NCBI RefSeq assembly: GCF_004402535.1
Contig: NZ_SOEY01000019.1
Span: 62,001-126,000 of the forward strand
Reading direction: 5' to 3'
From: Cryobacterium glaciale
GTDB taxonomy: Bacteria; Actinomycetota; Actinomycetes; Actinomycetales; Microbacteriaceae
DNA: 64,000 nucleotides
A program made the position numbers and the translations under genes. The notes under the pieces are model-generated. The model ran no database searches and was not told the DNA's origin. It worked only from the letters and a program-made list of their open reading frames with translations. Position 1 is the first letter of the stretch. Each line of letters begins with the position of its first letter. Below are positions 51,763 through 61,115 of the stretch, piece by piece.

Positions 51763-54711
51763 TCAGGTGGAGAGCTCGCCGAGCACGCCTTCCAGGGCGT
51801 GCAGAAAATGGTCGGCGCTCGCCATGCTGAGACAGAGCGGAGGCTTGATCTTGAGCACGTTCTTGAAGTCTCCGGTGGGCTGCACGATGCAGCCGCGCAG
51901 CAGCAGCTCGTCGCAGAGCCGGGCGGCGACGGCGGTGGCCGGTGTGAACTCGGCCCGATCGCTGACCAGTTCGACGCCGAGATAGAGCCCCATGCCGTAG
52001 ACCGCGCCGACAGAATCGAATCGGTCGCCGAGCCGTTCGAGCCCCTGCTTGAGGTGCCGGCCGACGACCTCGGCGTTCTCCTGCAGGCCCTCATCACGCA
52101 TGATGTCGAGCACGGTGAGGCCGATGCGGCAGCTGAGCGGGCTGCCGCCGGCGGAGGAGAAGAACGGCCCGTCATCGGCGAAACGTTCAGCCACGTCGCG
52201 GCGGGTGATGACCGCTCCGAGCGGATGCCCGTTGCCCATCGCCTTGGCGATCGTGATAATGTCCGGCACCACATTCTGCTGTTCGGTGCCCCAGAAGTGT
52301 CGGCCGAGACGCGCGTAGCTCACCTGCACCTCGTCGGCGATGCAGAGAGCGCCGCGGGCGCGCATCCGCTCGTAAACGCCGCTCAGGTAACCGTCGGGCA
52401 GCAGCACACCGCCGGCATTGCCGAACACCGGCTCGGCGATGAACGCTGCGACCGTGCGCCCGTCGGCGGCGAGGGTCTGCAGGTCACGGTCGAGATCCGC
52501 CAGGTACTGCGGCGCCGACTGCATTCCCCGATACTTGCCGCGCACGGCGTTCGGCGCCTCCACGAGGTGCACCCAGTCGGGTCGGGTCTCGAGCGCCCGC
52601 GGGTTGTCGGCGACCGAGGAGGAGACGGCATCCGCTGCCATCGACCAGCCGTGGTAGGCCTCCCGCACGGACAGGACGGTGTCGTTGCCGGTGTAGCTGA
52701 GGGCGAGGCGCAGGGCCAGGTCAACCGCCTCGGTGCCGCTGTTGACCAGAAAGACCGTGTCGAGCGGGTCGGGCGCCAGTTCGACCAGGCGTTCGGTGAA
52801 TCGCACGAGTTCTTCGTAGTGAAAGCGGGAGTTGGTGTTGAGCAGTGACCACTGGCTGCGTGCCGCCTCCGCGATGCGCGGGTGCCCGTGTCCGACGGTC
52901 GTGACGTTGTTGACCATGTCGACGTAGCTCTGCCCGTGGATATCGATGAGGTGGTGCTTCCAGCCGCGTTCGATCTGCGGCGGGGCCTGGTAATAATGTT
53001 CCTGCACGCGCGCGAACGACGCGTCGCGGCGCTGCAGCAGGGCGGTCGGGTCGGCGAGCGGGCGCAGGATCTCCAGCCCGAGCACGGCCGAGGGATCGGG
53101 GCAGACCCGCTGCCACAGCGCAGCTCCCGAGGGTGCCACGAAAAGCGGCGGACGGATGCCGCGCAGCCGGCTGGCCTGCACCGTCACGCGGGCGATGGCC
53201 GTGCCGTGTCGTGCGCGTTGGGAGCCGGCAGCGACGCTGCCGAGAGCGGTTCCGAGAGCGGTGCCGGCCCGAATGACCTGCCCGTCGAGGTCGGCCGCGA
53301 CGATCCCGGTCAGCCACAGATCGTAGTCAGTGCCCTCGAGCCGAACCGTGCTGGTGTCGACCACGACGGCAGTCCCGTCGATCGGGGCCGTGACCTGGCT
53401 GTCGGCGGGCAGGTATGCCTCGATTCCGAGGGCCAGGGTGATCGACTCGTCTGCCGTGTCGATCCGGGTCTGGGAGAGGCGGAACTCGCCGTAGCGGGTG
53501 ACGGCGTGGCCGAGGCGGGCTGCGGCATCCGTTGCCACCCGCTCGTCAATGTCGGACTCGAGCCAGCTGCCGGCGTCGAACGCAGCGCTCGTCACGGAGA
53601 GATCGATCCGGGCTGCGGGGTCAAGCGGCCCGAGCACCGGATGCTCGGTGGACGCGATCGCGTGGCGCTGGTCGGCCAGTGTCTGGTCGGCCACCGTGAA
53701 GCGGATGAGCGCTTCGAGTTCGGCGCCGTCCTGGGCTGCCGCCGTCTCGAAGGCGAGCCACTCGCGGGCGCGGTTGGCGTCGGCGTAGCCGTTGTCGCCG
53801 TCGAGGTGCACCTGCGCTTCGCCGCTCACGACGAGTACGGCGGTGCGCACCAGGATCAACGGCCAGAGAGCCGAGAGTTCGGCCTCGGTGAGCGGTACCC
53901 GCGCGGCGAAGGCCTCGATCGTGTCAAGGATGGCGAGCGGATGCTGTGGGCTGCGGTAGAGCACGCAGGCGCAGGTCGCCGCGAGCTCGGCGACCAGCCA
54001 GCCCTGGGCCACATCGCCGAAGTCGATGACCCCGGTGATGGTGCCGGCAGCGCCGTCCCGGCTCACGACGTTGTCGTCGGTGAGGTCGCCATGAACCGTC
54101 TGCACGCGCAGGTCGGCCGCGACCAGGGCGATCCGCTGCCGGGCGGCGTCGGAGACCGTGCGCAGCCGCTCGCGGCGTGCCTCATCGTCGATATACGGCA
54201 CGAGCGCGTCGATGACCGCGCCGCCGCGCCGCAGGTCCCATTGCAGAAATCGGTCCGTTCCCGGGTGCTCGAAGTCGGCGAGGCCACGAACGATGCGAGC
54301 GGCCACGTCACCGAGCGAGCGGATCTGCCCGACCGACAGGCGCACCGAGTCGGTCAGCGGATGCCCCTCGACGTAGGTCAGCAGCCGCAGGTCGAGGGTC
54401 TGCCCGTCGACCGTGACGCGCACGATCCGGCTGCCCTCGATGCCGGGGACGGCAGCGGGCAGGTCGAGGTCCAGGCCGACGAGGTGCTGCAGCGCCGCAT
54501 TTTGGGCCTCGAGCTCGATGGTGGCGACGGTGGGGTTGGCGACCTTGAGAACGACCGTGCCGGCATCCGTTTCAATGCGGAAGTTGCGGTCCTGATGGCT
54601 GCCGAGTTCGGTGACGGTGCCCGTGACGCCGAACCGGTCGCGGGCCAGCTCGGTCGCCTGCTCGATCGTCAGGCGGGGCCGCGGCAGGTGAAAGGGGCTT
54701 TGCTCGTTCAT
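51763..54711 (-). CDS. APH-type kinase / M23-like / class III aminotransferase fusion protein
   Basis: 982 residues, three parts. Residues ~1-330: aminoglycoside phosphotransferase/homoserine-kinase fold with catalytic VHGDLTDDNVV and VIDFGDV. ~440-560: beta-rich lysostaphin-type (M23-like) region without the HxH metal site. ~600-982: class III PLP aminotransferase (NSGTEAVDLALRLAL, EVQVSYARLG and Schiff-base Lys in ITIAKAMGNGHPLGAVI). The kinase plus phospholyase-like domain recalls the vertebrate pair HYKK and AGXT2L/ETNPPL, so hydroxy-amine phosphorylation followed by PLP cleavage is a reasonable guess. ATG 54711 has GGAG 6 bp upstream. Confidence 0.9.
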   Translation of the reverse strand: MNEQSPFHLPRPRLTIEQATELARDRFGVTGTVTELGSHQDRNFRIETDAGTVVLKVANPTVATIELEAQNAALQHLVGLDLDLPAAVPGIEGSRIVRVTVDGQTLDLRLLTYVEGHPLTDSVRLSVGQIRSLGDVAARIVRGLADFEHPGTDRFLQWDLRRGGAVIDALVPYIDDEARRERLRTVSDAARQRIALVAADLRVQTVHGDLTDDNVVSRDGAAGTITGVIDFGDVAQGWLVAELAATCACVLYRSPQHPLAILDTIEAFAARVPLTEAELSALWPLILVRTAVLVVSGEAQVHLDGDNGYADANRAREWLAFETAAAQDGAELEALIRFTVADQTLADQRHAIASTEHPVLGPLDPAARIDLSVTSAAFDAGSWLESDIDERVATDAAARLGHAVTRYGEFRLSQTRIDTADESITLALGIEAYLPADSQVTAPIDGTAVVVDTSTVRLEGTDYDLWLTGIVAADLDGQVIRAGTALGTALGSVAAGSQRARHGTAIARVTVQASRLRGIRPPLFVAPSGAALWQRVCPDPSAVLGLEILRPLADPTALLQRRDASFARVQEHYYQAPPQIERGWKHHLIDIHGQSYVDMVNNVTTVGHGHPRIAEAARSQWSLLNTNSRFHYEELVRFTERLVELAPDPLDTVFLVNSGTEAVDLALRLALSYTGNDTVLSVREAYHGWSMAADAVSSSVADNPRALETRPDWVHLVEAPNAVRGKYRGMQSAPQYLADLDRDLQTLAADGRTVAAFIAEPVFGNAGGVLLPDGYLSGVYERMRARGALCIADEVQVSYARLGRHFWGTEQQNVVPDIITIAKAMGNGHPLGAVITRRDVAERFADDGPFFSSAGGSPLSCRIGLTVLDIMRDEGLQENAEVVGRHLKQGLERLGDRFDSVGAVYGMGLYLGVELVSDRAEFTPATAVAARLCDELLLRGCIVQPTGDFKNVLKIKPPLCLSMASADHFLHALEGVLGELST

Positions 54712-54772
54712 GGTTCTCCAGTCACGCGGGTGGCGGCGTTGCAGCGAGCAGGGTGGAACGGAAGCCGCGGGT

Positions 54773-55888
54773 TCAGCGTTTGCGCACGCGCCGCTTGGGC
54801 GGGATGGCGCGCGGACGCGGGGCATCCGGTGTGTTCCAGGCCTTGGCGATGGCCCAAGCGACGGCCGCGATCGGCACTGACAGCACGGCACCAACGATGC
54901 CGCCGAGTATGGTTCCGGCGGTCAACCCGACCAGGATGACGAGCGGGTGCAGCTTGAGCGACTGCGCCATGACGACCGGCTGCAGAAAATTGCCCTCGAG
55001 CTGGTTGACGGCGATCACGATGATAATGACGATGAGCGCGACGCCGGGTCCGCTCGCCACGAGGGCGACCAGGGCCGCGAGTACACCGGCCGCTGTTGCG
55101 CCGATCAGCGGGATGAACGCGCCGAGGAACACGATGACGGCGAGGGGCAGGGCGAGCGGAACCTGCAGGATGGCCAGGCCGATGCCGATCGCGGTGGCAT
55201 CAACAGCGGCAACGATCGCCGTGCCGCGCACGTAACCGCCAAGCACCCGCAGCGAGGTGTGGCCGATGCGGCGTCCTCGGGCGAGGCGCTCGCCCTTGAA
55301 CGGGCTCAGGAAGAAGTTCCAGATCTGGCCGCCGTCCTTGAGGAAGAAGAACAGGATGACCACGAGCAGCACGGCCCCGGTGATGAGTTCGAAGACAGCG
55401 GATGCCCCGGCAAGTGCGCCGGTACCGAACTGGCTGCTGGTGAGAAAGTCCACGACACTGTCGCGAGCATCGTTGATCTGCTGCTCGTCGATCTCAATCG
55501 GGCCGTCAATGAGAAACTGCTGAAGGTGGTCGATGCCCTCTGAGGCCGAGGAGAACAGCTCGTCCCACTGGTCACGCACCGCGAAGACGATGAGGGTGAT
55601 GATACCGCCGAAGACGGTGATGCCGCCGAGCAGGGTGATCCAGGTGGCCAGGATGGCCGCGACTCCGCGCTTGCGCAGACCGTTGATGACCGGGCTGAGC
55701 GCTGAAGCGAGGATGATGGCGATCAGCACCGGGATGACGACGAGTTTCAGCTGGACCAGGCCGAAGATGACCGCGGAGGCCAGAATGATGACGAGCAGGA
55801 TTTGTCCGCTGCGCAATCCGAGCCAGCCGAGCCCGTCGGTCAGCGGTGTGCGAGGGACCATGGGCGTGGGGTCATCGTGTGCGCGCAT
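54773..55888 (-). CDS. AI-2E family transporter
   Basis: 371 residues, about eight helices. Motifs of the PerM/TqsA family: IAIILASALSPVINGLRKRGV, GGYVRGTAIVAAVDATAIGIGLAIL, FLGAFIPLIGATAAGVLAALVAL, VNQLEGNFLQPVVMAQSLKLHPL. Members export signal molecules or act as cation/proton exchangers; the specific substrate cannot be told. The C-terminus is basic (PPKRRVRKR). Lies between the LLM oxidoreductase and the fusion gene on the same strand. Confidence 0.93.
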   Translation of the reverse strand: MRAHDDPTPMVPRTPLTDGLGWLGLRSGQILLVIILASAVIFGLVQLKLVVIPVLIAIILASALSPVINGLRKRGVAAILATWITLLGGITVFGGIITLIVFAVRDQWDELFSSASEGIDHLQQFLIDGPIEIDEQQINDARDSVVDFLTSSQFGTGALAGASAVFELITGAVLLVVILFFFLKDGGQIWNFFLSPFKGERLARGRRIGHTSLRVLGGYVRGTAIVAAVDATAIGIGLAILQVPLALPLAVIVFLGAFIPLIGATAAGVLAALVALVASGPGVALIVIIIVIAVNQLEGNFLQPVVMAQSLKLHPLVILVGLTAGTILGGIVGAVLSVPIAAVAWAIAKAWNTPDAPRPRAIPPKRRVRKR

Positions 55889-55947
55889 GAACCCAGCCTA
55901 GACATCCGCCGGGCAGAAATACCGATCGACCGGCCACTTCGTTCGAT

Positions 55948-56832
55948 TCAATGCAGGGCGGCCGCGACCGTGTCGAGGATGGATTCGTCGCCGGCATAGA
56001 TCCCGTGCTCGCGCGGCCAGTGGCTGATCACATCGGTGATGCCGAGCTCGGCGGCCCGCCCCACGGCATCCTCGAACGCGTCCATGCTCTGCAGGGAATA
56101 TGTTCCGCCGCTGTCGAGGGAGAGATAGCGGTCGATCGTGCCTGGGTCGCGACCGGCCGCGCTGGCGGCGTCCTCGAGTCGCCCGGTGAGACCACGCACG
56201 CTCGCCCACCAGTGCTCCCCCACCGCGCCGTCCTGCCCGGTCGTCACCCAGCCCTGGCCGAAACGGCTCACGAGCCCCAGGCTCTTGGGTCCGTTGGCAG
56301 CGATCAGGAACGGCACTCGCCGGGGCGAAGGGGCGCCGGCTGTCACCATGCGCGCCCCCGCTGCGGTGTACCACTCGCCGGTGAAGCTGATGCCGTCGGT
56401 CGCGCCCGGGTCTTCACCGCGCAGCAGCAGGTCGAGGTCGGTGACGAATTCGGCGAAGCGCTCGTGCCGTTGCCGGGGCGTGTACTCCGGCTGGCCCAGA
56501 ACGGTCGCGTCAAATCCGGTACCGCCCGACCCGACGCCGAGCAGAAACCGCCCATTCGACACGTCGTCGACCGTCGCGATTTCTTTGGCAAAAGGCACCG
56601 GATGCCGAAAGTTCGGTGATGAGACAAAGGTGCCGAGCTGGATGCGCTCGGTCACGGCCGCCGCCGCGGTGAGGGTGGGGACGGTCGCGTTCCAGGGTTC
56701 GTCGGCGAGTGAGCGCCACGACAGATGGTCGTAGGTGAAGGCGTGGTCGAAGCCGTACTGCTCGGCCCCTAGCCACTTTCTGCGGGCCACCGGCCACGGG
56801 TCCTGCGGAAGAATGACGATTCCAAAGCGCAT
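55948..56832 (-). CDS. LLM class F420-type oxidoreductase
   Basis: 294 residues, bacterial luciferase-like TIM barrel. MRFGIVILPQ start, GFDHAFTYDHLSW, LGTFVSSPNFRHPVPFAKEIATVDDVSNGRFLLGVGSG (in parts) are characteristic; GVGSGG contacts the flavin/F420 phosphate. Probably uses F420 rather than FMN, given the sub-family and host. Substrate unknown. Start ATG; divergent from the M4 protease. Confidence 0.92.
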   Translation of the reverse strand: MRFGIVILPQDPWPVARRKWLGAEQYGFDHAFTYDHLSWRSLADEPWNATVPTLTAAAAVTERIQLGTFVSSPNFRHPVPFAKEIATVDDVSNGRFLLGVGSGGTGFDATVLGQPEYTPRQRHERFAEFVTDLDLLLRGEDPGATDGISFTGEWYTAAGARMVTAGAPSPRRVPFLIAANGPKSLGLVSRFGQGWVTTGQDGAVGEHWWASVRGLTGRLEDAASAAGRDPGTIDRYLSLDSGGTYSLQSMDAFEDAVGRAAELGITDVISHWPREHGIYAGDESILDTVAAALH

Positions 56833-56903
56833 GAATCGATTCTATTTTGCGCGCCGTGAAAACTCGCTGTTGCAATGTCGGCGGCCGGTGCCAGACTCTG
56901 CAC

Positions 56904-57998
56904 ATGGACACTCCGCAGCCCGGCCCCGGTCTCCACCCGCACTGCACGATCGTTCCGCCGTACCTGCTGGTACGGCTGGCGAAACTCGACGATCCCCGGT
57001 TCGCGCAGGCCGCAGCGGCCGCACGGCAGTCGCTGCTGCGGGACTCGCAGATTCGGCAATTGCGGGGCGGGGAGCATCCGTTTCCGTATTCCGGGGCTCG
57101 TACCCTGCCGGCTCGCACCCCCGGCCAGTCTGACCGCACCATTTCGGATGCCGGCGGCCAGGAACGCCTGCCCGGTCGCCGGGTGCGCGCTGAGGGTCAG
57201 CCTGCCGGCAGCGACCCGGCGGTGAACGAGGCGTATGACGGTCTGGGCACCACGCAGGAACTGTTCTGGACGCAGTTCGGGCGGGACAGCATCGACGGTG
57301 CCGGGATTCCGATGGACGCGACGGTTCACTACGGCAAGCAGTACGACAACGCTTTCTGGGACGGCGAGCGCATGGTGTTCGGCGATGGCGACGGCCAGGT
57401 CTTCAATCGATTCACCATTTCGCCCAGCGTGATCGGGCATGAACTCACCCACGGTGTCACCCAGTTCACCGCCAACCTGCAGTACCAGGGCCAGTCGGGG
57501 GCGCTCAACGAGTCCATCTCCGACGTCTTCGGTGCGCTGGTCGAGCAGCACGCCCAGGCCCAGTCGACGACAGAGGCCAGCTGGCTGATCGGCGAGGGAC
57601 TGTTCACCGACCAGGTCGAGGGCGTTGCCCTGCGTTCGATGAAGGCGCCAGGCACCGCCTACAACGACGATGTGCTCGGCAAAGACCCGCAGCCGGGCAG
57701 CATGGCCGATTATGTCGAAACCGAGGACGACAACGGCGGTGTGCACCTCAATTCGGGTATCCCCAACCGCGCGTTCTATCTGGTCGCCGATGCCCTCGGC
57801 AGCAACGCCTGGGAGACACCCGGCCGCATTTGGTATGACACGCTCACTGGCACGGGGCTGAGCCGCGACAGTGATTTCGCTGCTTTCGCCGCGGCCACAG
57901 CCGAGTCGGCAGCGCGCCTCTACGGCAACGGCGGGGCCGCCCACGACGCGGTTCTGCTGGCCTGGGCGACGGTCGGGGTGATGGCGGCACCGGAGTAA
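56904..57998 (+). CDS. Protealysin-like M4 metalloprotease
   Basis: 364 residues, no signal peptide. A short protealysin-type propeptide (HPHCTIVPPYLLVRLAK; Cys14 may switch the zinc site) precedes the thermolysin catalytic domain. Zinc ligands HELTH (His179, Glu180, His183) and NESISD (Glu203), and a later VHLNSGIPNRAFY with the transition-state His. Members of this group are made in the cytoplasm and can be released later. Followed after 9 bp by its inhibitor gene. ATG 56904 chosen; the earlier ATG at 56847 adds a cysteine-rich stretch without support. Confidence 0.94.
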   Translation: MDTPQPGPGLHPHCTIVPPYLLVRLAKLDDPRFAQAAAAARQSLLRDSQIRQLRGGEHPFPYSGARTLPARTPGQSDRTISDAGGQERLPGRRVRAEGQPAGSDPAVNEAYDGLGTTQELFWTQFGRDSIDGAGIPMDATVHYGKQYDNAFWDGERMVFGDGDGQVFNRFTISPSVIGHELTHGVTQFTANLQYQGQSGALNESISDVFGALVEQHAQAQSTTEASWLIGEGLFTDQVEGVALRSMKAPGTAYNDDVLGKDPQPGSMADYVETEDDNGGVHLNSGIPNRAFYLVADALGSNAWETPGRIWYDTLTGTGLSRDSDFAAFAAATAESAARLYGNGGAAHDAVLLAWATVGVMAAPE

Positions 57999-58007
57999 CA
58001 TCGCCGT

Positions 58008-58274
58008 ATGAAAGTCATCGTCTCGCGCAGCGGCGGGATGGCGGGAATCCGCCTGACCTGGGAAGTCCGGGTCGAAGAGCAACCCGACCCTGCAACGTGG
58101 GCCGATTTTCTCAATTCGCTGCCCTGGGACGACGTCACCGACAGTGAGGCCACACCCGATCGGTTCGCCTACCGCATCCGGTGCGCCCCGCACGAGGTCG
58201 TACTCGCCGAACCACAGGTGAACGGGCCCTGGCGGGATCTGGTCGACCGGGTCAAGGCCGCCAACGGAATGTAG
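58008..58274 (+). CDS. Emfourin-like protealysin inhibitor
   Basis: 88 residues. Matches the protealysin inhibitor family: MKVIVSRSGGMAGIRLTWEV, FRYRIRC-like FAYRIRCAPHEVVLAEPQV, and GPWRDLVDRV. Emfourin of Serratia binds its cognate M4 protease tightly and is always encoded next to it. Here it lies 9 bp after the protease stop, one transcription unit. Expected to keep the cytoplasmic protease inactive. Confidence 0.9.
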   Translation: MKVIVSRSGGMAGIRLTWEVRVEEQPDPATWADFLNSLPWDDVTDSEATPDRFAYRIRCAPHEVVLAEPQVNGPWRDLVDRVKAANGM

Positions 58275-58310
58275 CGGCCCGACCCGGTTGAAGGCAATCC
58301 GGTTGAAGGA

Positions 58311-60062
58311 TCAGGCCTTCGGCCGACGTCCCCACCGCGGCCGGCGCGCCGGATCGTCGGTCAGGGCCGCTTCGATGTGTCCGTCGACCTGGTCACCGAA
58401 GTGGTCGTCGAAGTTCTCCTCGAGGTGTGCGGTGACGGTCTTGCCGATGCGGCGGGCCATCTCCTCCCGGCGCTGGCGGCGTTCAGCAGCGACGAGAACT
58501 TCGTGTTCGATGCGGAACGCCTTGTAGATGGCGATACACATGCCGATCATGACGATGCTCACCGGAATCGCGGTCAGGATCGCGCCGGTCTGCAGGGCAG
58601 CGAGGCCGCCGGCCAGCAGCAGGGCGATGGCCACGAGCCCGCCGAGACCGGCCCACATGATGCGGCTCCACTTGGGCGGATTGGTGTCGCCGCCGGAGGC
58701 GAGCATGTCGATCACGAGTGAACCCGAGTCGGCCGAGGTGATGAAGAAAATCGCGATGACGATGACCGCGATCACCGACAGGATCACTCCGAAGGGCAGG
58801 GTACCGAGGAAGTTGAACAGAACATTCTCGGGGATGATGCCCACTTCGGGGTCGAAGAGTCCCCCGCCGTCACCCTCCCAGGCCTGGCGGATCGCGCTGC
58901 CCCCCATGACCGCGAACCACACGAACGTGACCAGGGTCGGAACCAGCAGCACGCCGGCAATGAACTGGCGAACCGTTCGTCCGCGGGAGATGCGCGCGAT
59001 GAACACACCCACGAACGGTGCCCACGAGATCCACCAGCCCCAGTAGAAGACCGTCCAGGCACCCTGGAAGTCAAGGCCGGCCTGGCTGGTGAACGCTCCG
59101 GTATCAAAGGTGAGGCCGACCACGCTTTGGAAATAGCCACCGATCGACTGCACGAGCAAGCGCAGGAGATACATTGTGGGGCCGAGGAGAAGCACGGCCA
59201 CGAGCAGCAGGCCTGCCATACCGAGGTTGATGTTGGAGAGCCACTTGATGCCCTTGCCAACGCCGCTGACGACCGAAGCCGTGGCGATGATGGTGATGAC
59301 GACGATCAGGATCACCAGCAGGGTATTGGTGACTTCGCCGACCACGCCGAGGTAACTCAGTCCGGCCGCGATCTGCTTGACGCCGAGCCCGAGGGAGGTC
59401 GCGACGCCGAACAAGGTCCCGACGATCGCGATGACGTCGATGACGTCACCGAGTCGCCCCTTGACGCGGCGTGTACCGAGAAGCGGCTCGAGGGCCCAGC
59501 GGATGGACACCGGCCGACCCTTGCGGTGGATCGAGTACGCCAGGGCCAGGCCGACAACGGCGTAGATGGCCCAGGCATGGAACCCCCAGTGCAGGAAGGT
59601 CTGCGACATCGCGGCCGAGGCGAGGTCCGCGGAATCCCCGGTCACTCCCGGCTTCGGAGTCGTGAAGAAGGTGAGGGGTTCTGAGGCGCCCCAGAAGACC
59701 AGGCCGATGCCCATGCCGGCAGCGAAGAGCATCGAGAACCAGCTCATCAGGCCGAATTCGGGTTCATCGTCGTCTTTACCGAGTTTGATGTCGCCGAAAC
59801 GGCTGAGGCCCATCCAAATGGCGAACACGACGAAAGCAGCGACGATGACGACATAATAGGGGCCGAGGCCGGCTACCACCCAGCCCTGCAGCAGGGCCAG
59901 AACGCTGCCGGTGCGCACCGGAAAAGCGATGGCGATGACAACGACGGCCAGGATGATGCCGAGTGCCGGGTAGAACACTCGGGGTGCCGGAACGACGAAA
60001 CGCTTGGACTTGAGAGAACTGGTCTTCGACGTTTTCGCCGGTACATCGGGTCGTGCACTCAC
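58311..60062 (-). CDS. BCCT family transporter (glycine betaine/choline type)
   Basis: 583 residues, 12 helices. Substrate-site motif WTVFYWGWWISWAPFVGVFIAR, FGLMSWFSMLFAAGMGIGLVFWGASEP (in parts), FFITSADSGSLVIDM. GMGIG indicates Na+-coupled or betaine-type transport as in BetP. A ~70-residue charged C-terminus could sense osmotic state. Start GTG 60062 with a GAGAAAG upstream. Divergent from the PPOX gene. Confidence 0.95.
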   Translation of the reverse strand: MSARPDVPAKTSKTSSLKSKRFVVPAPRVFYPALGIILAVVVIAIAFPVRTGSVLALLQGWVVAGLGPYYVVIVAAFVVFAIWMGLSRFGDIKLGKDDDEPEFGLMSWFSMLFAAGMGIGLVFWGASEPLTFFTTPKPGVTGDSADLASAAMSQTFLHWGFHAWAIYAVVGLALAYSIHRKGRPVSIRWALEPLLGTRRVKGRLGDVIDVIAIVGTLFGVATSLGLGVKQIAAGLSYLGVVGEVTNTLLVILIVVITIIATASVVSGVGKGIKWLSNINLGMAGLLLVAVLLLGPTMYLLRLLVQSIGGYFQSVVGLTFDTGAFTSQAGLDFQGAWTVFYWGWWISWAPFVGVFIARISRGRTVRQFIAGVLLVPTLVTFVWFAVMGGSAIRQAWEGDGGGLFDPEVGIIPENVLFNFLGTLPFGVILSVIAVIVIAIFFITSADSGSLVIDMLASGGDTNPPKWSRIMWAGLGGLVAIALLLAGGLAALQTGAILTAIPVSIVMIGMCIAIYKAFRIEHEVLVAAERRQRREEMARRIGKTVTAHLEENFDDHFGDQVDGHIEAALTDDPARRPRWGRRPKA

Positions 60063-60270
60063 TGTGGAACTTTCTCAAAGAATAGATTGCGGCGGCGATC
60101 AAATCGCTTCTGTCTGATCGGTGTCTGCCCCCCCCTGGGCAAATTTCCAGTTTACAGGTGGAGTGCCCCACATTGTGGGAACAACATATTTGCGCCCCCT
60201 GTTTGCCTTGACCGTACAAAAATCGTGCCGCCAGGCTCGCCCTGGCGGGCCCGGCGTGTGACGATGGACC

Positions 60271-60714
60271 ATGACTTTCGACGATGTGAACGCGGCTTCA
60301 GTCCCCGTGCAGATTCTCAGCGAGGATGAATGCTGGAATGCGCTGCTCTCGGCCAGTTTGGGCCGTCTCGCCGTGGCCGTCGGAGGCATCCCCGACATTT
60401 TTCCGGTCAATTTCGTGGCCGCCGACCGGCGCCTGCTGTTTCGCACGGCGTCGGGCACCAAATTGATCGAGCTCACGGTGAACAGCAGGGTCGCTTTTGA
60501 AACGGATGGCGTCGGTCGCGACGACGCGTGGAGTGTCATCGTGCACGGAACGGCTCGGGCGCTCGATACCCAGCGTGAGATCGATGACGCTGCAGCGCTG
60601 CCGTTGCACCCGCTCATTCCCACGGTCAAGCCGGTTTTCGTTGAGATCGTGCCGGAGTCGATCACCGGGCGGCGGTTCACGCTCGGACCGGAACCGACGG
60701 CGACCCTGACCTGA
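60271..60714 (+). CDS. Pyridoxamine 5'-phosphate oxidase-like flavin-binding protein
   Basis: 147 residues, split-barrel fold. ECWNALLSASLGRLAVAVGGIPDIFPVNFVAADRRLLFRTASGTKL (in parts) resembles Pyridox_ox_2 (F420/FMN/heme-binding) proteins. VIVHGTARALD follows. Cofactor and substrate unknown. ATG chosen by family length. Confidence 0.88.
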   Translation: MTFDDVNAASVPVQILSEDECWNALLSASLGRLAVAVGGIPDIFPVNFVAADRRLLFRTASGTKLIELTVNSRVAFETDGVGRDDAWSVIVHGTARALDTQREIDDAAALPLHPLIPTVKPVFVEIVPESITGRRFTLGPEPTATLT

Positions 60715-60773
60715 ACCCCAGGCGCTACCGTTGTAGTGCGGCCCTCCCTTCGACCGGGGCCAACTGGAGTGCC

Positions 60774-61028
60774 GTGCCCGCCTTGCTCAACCTCACGGTC
60801 CATGTGAAGCCCGGCAGCCGTAAGGGCCCCCTCGTGGTGGACGACCCGGAGAGCACTCCGGAGCACGCCTCTGTGACGGTGTTCCTGCAGCAGCGCGCGG
60901 TCGAGGGTGCCGCCAACGACGCGCTCGTAGCACTGCTGGCCAATCACTTCAAGGTGGCCAAACGTGATGTGAGCATCATCCGCGGTCATACGTCGAAGAT
61001 CAAGCACCTGCGCATCGATCGGTCTTAG
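60774..61028 (+). CDS. DUF167 (YggU-like) family protein
   Basis: 84 residues. Family hallmarks: LTVHVKPGSRKGP, DDPESTPEHASVTVFLQQRAVEGAANDAL (in parts), LANHFKVAKRDVSIIRGHTSKIKHLRI. Unknown function. GTG start 60774 after GGAG at 60766-60769. Converges on the FKBP gene across a hairpin. Confidence 0.88.
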   Translation: MPALLNLTVHVKPGSRKGPLVVDDPESTPEHASVTVFLQQRAVEGAANDALVALLANHFKVAKRDVSIIRGHTSKIKHLRIDRS

Positions 61029-61058
61029 CCGGGGCGCAGGGGCGGCGCCGGGCAAACC

Positions 61059-61093
61059 GAACGGGACACGACTGCAGCAGCCGCGTCCCGTTC
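61059..61093. terminator. Bidirectional hairpin between DUF167 gene and FKBP gene
   Basis: Arms GAACGGGAC / GTCCCGTTC with a 17-nt loop, in the 87-bp convergent gap. Confidence 0.75.
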
Positions 61094-61115
61094 AGGGTGA
61101 TTCTCGGTACCGCGG

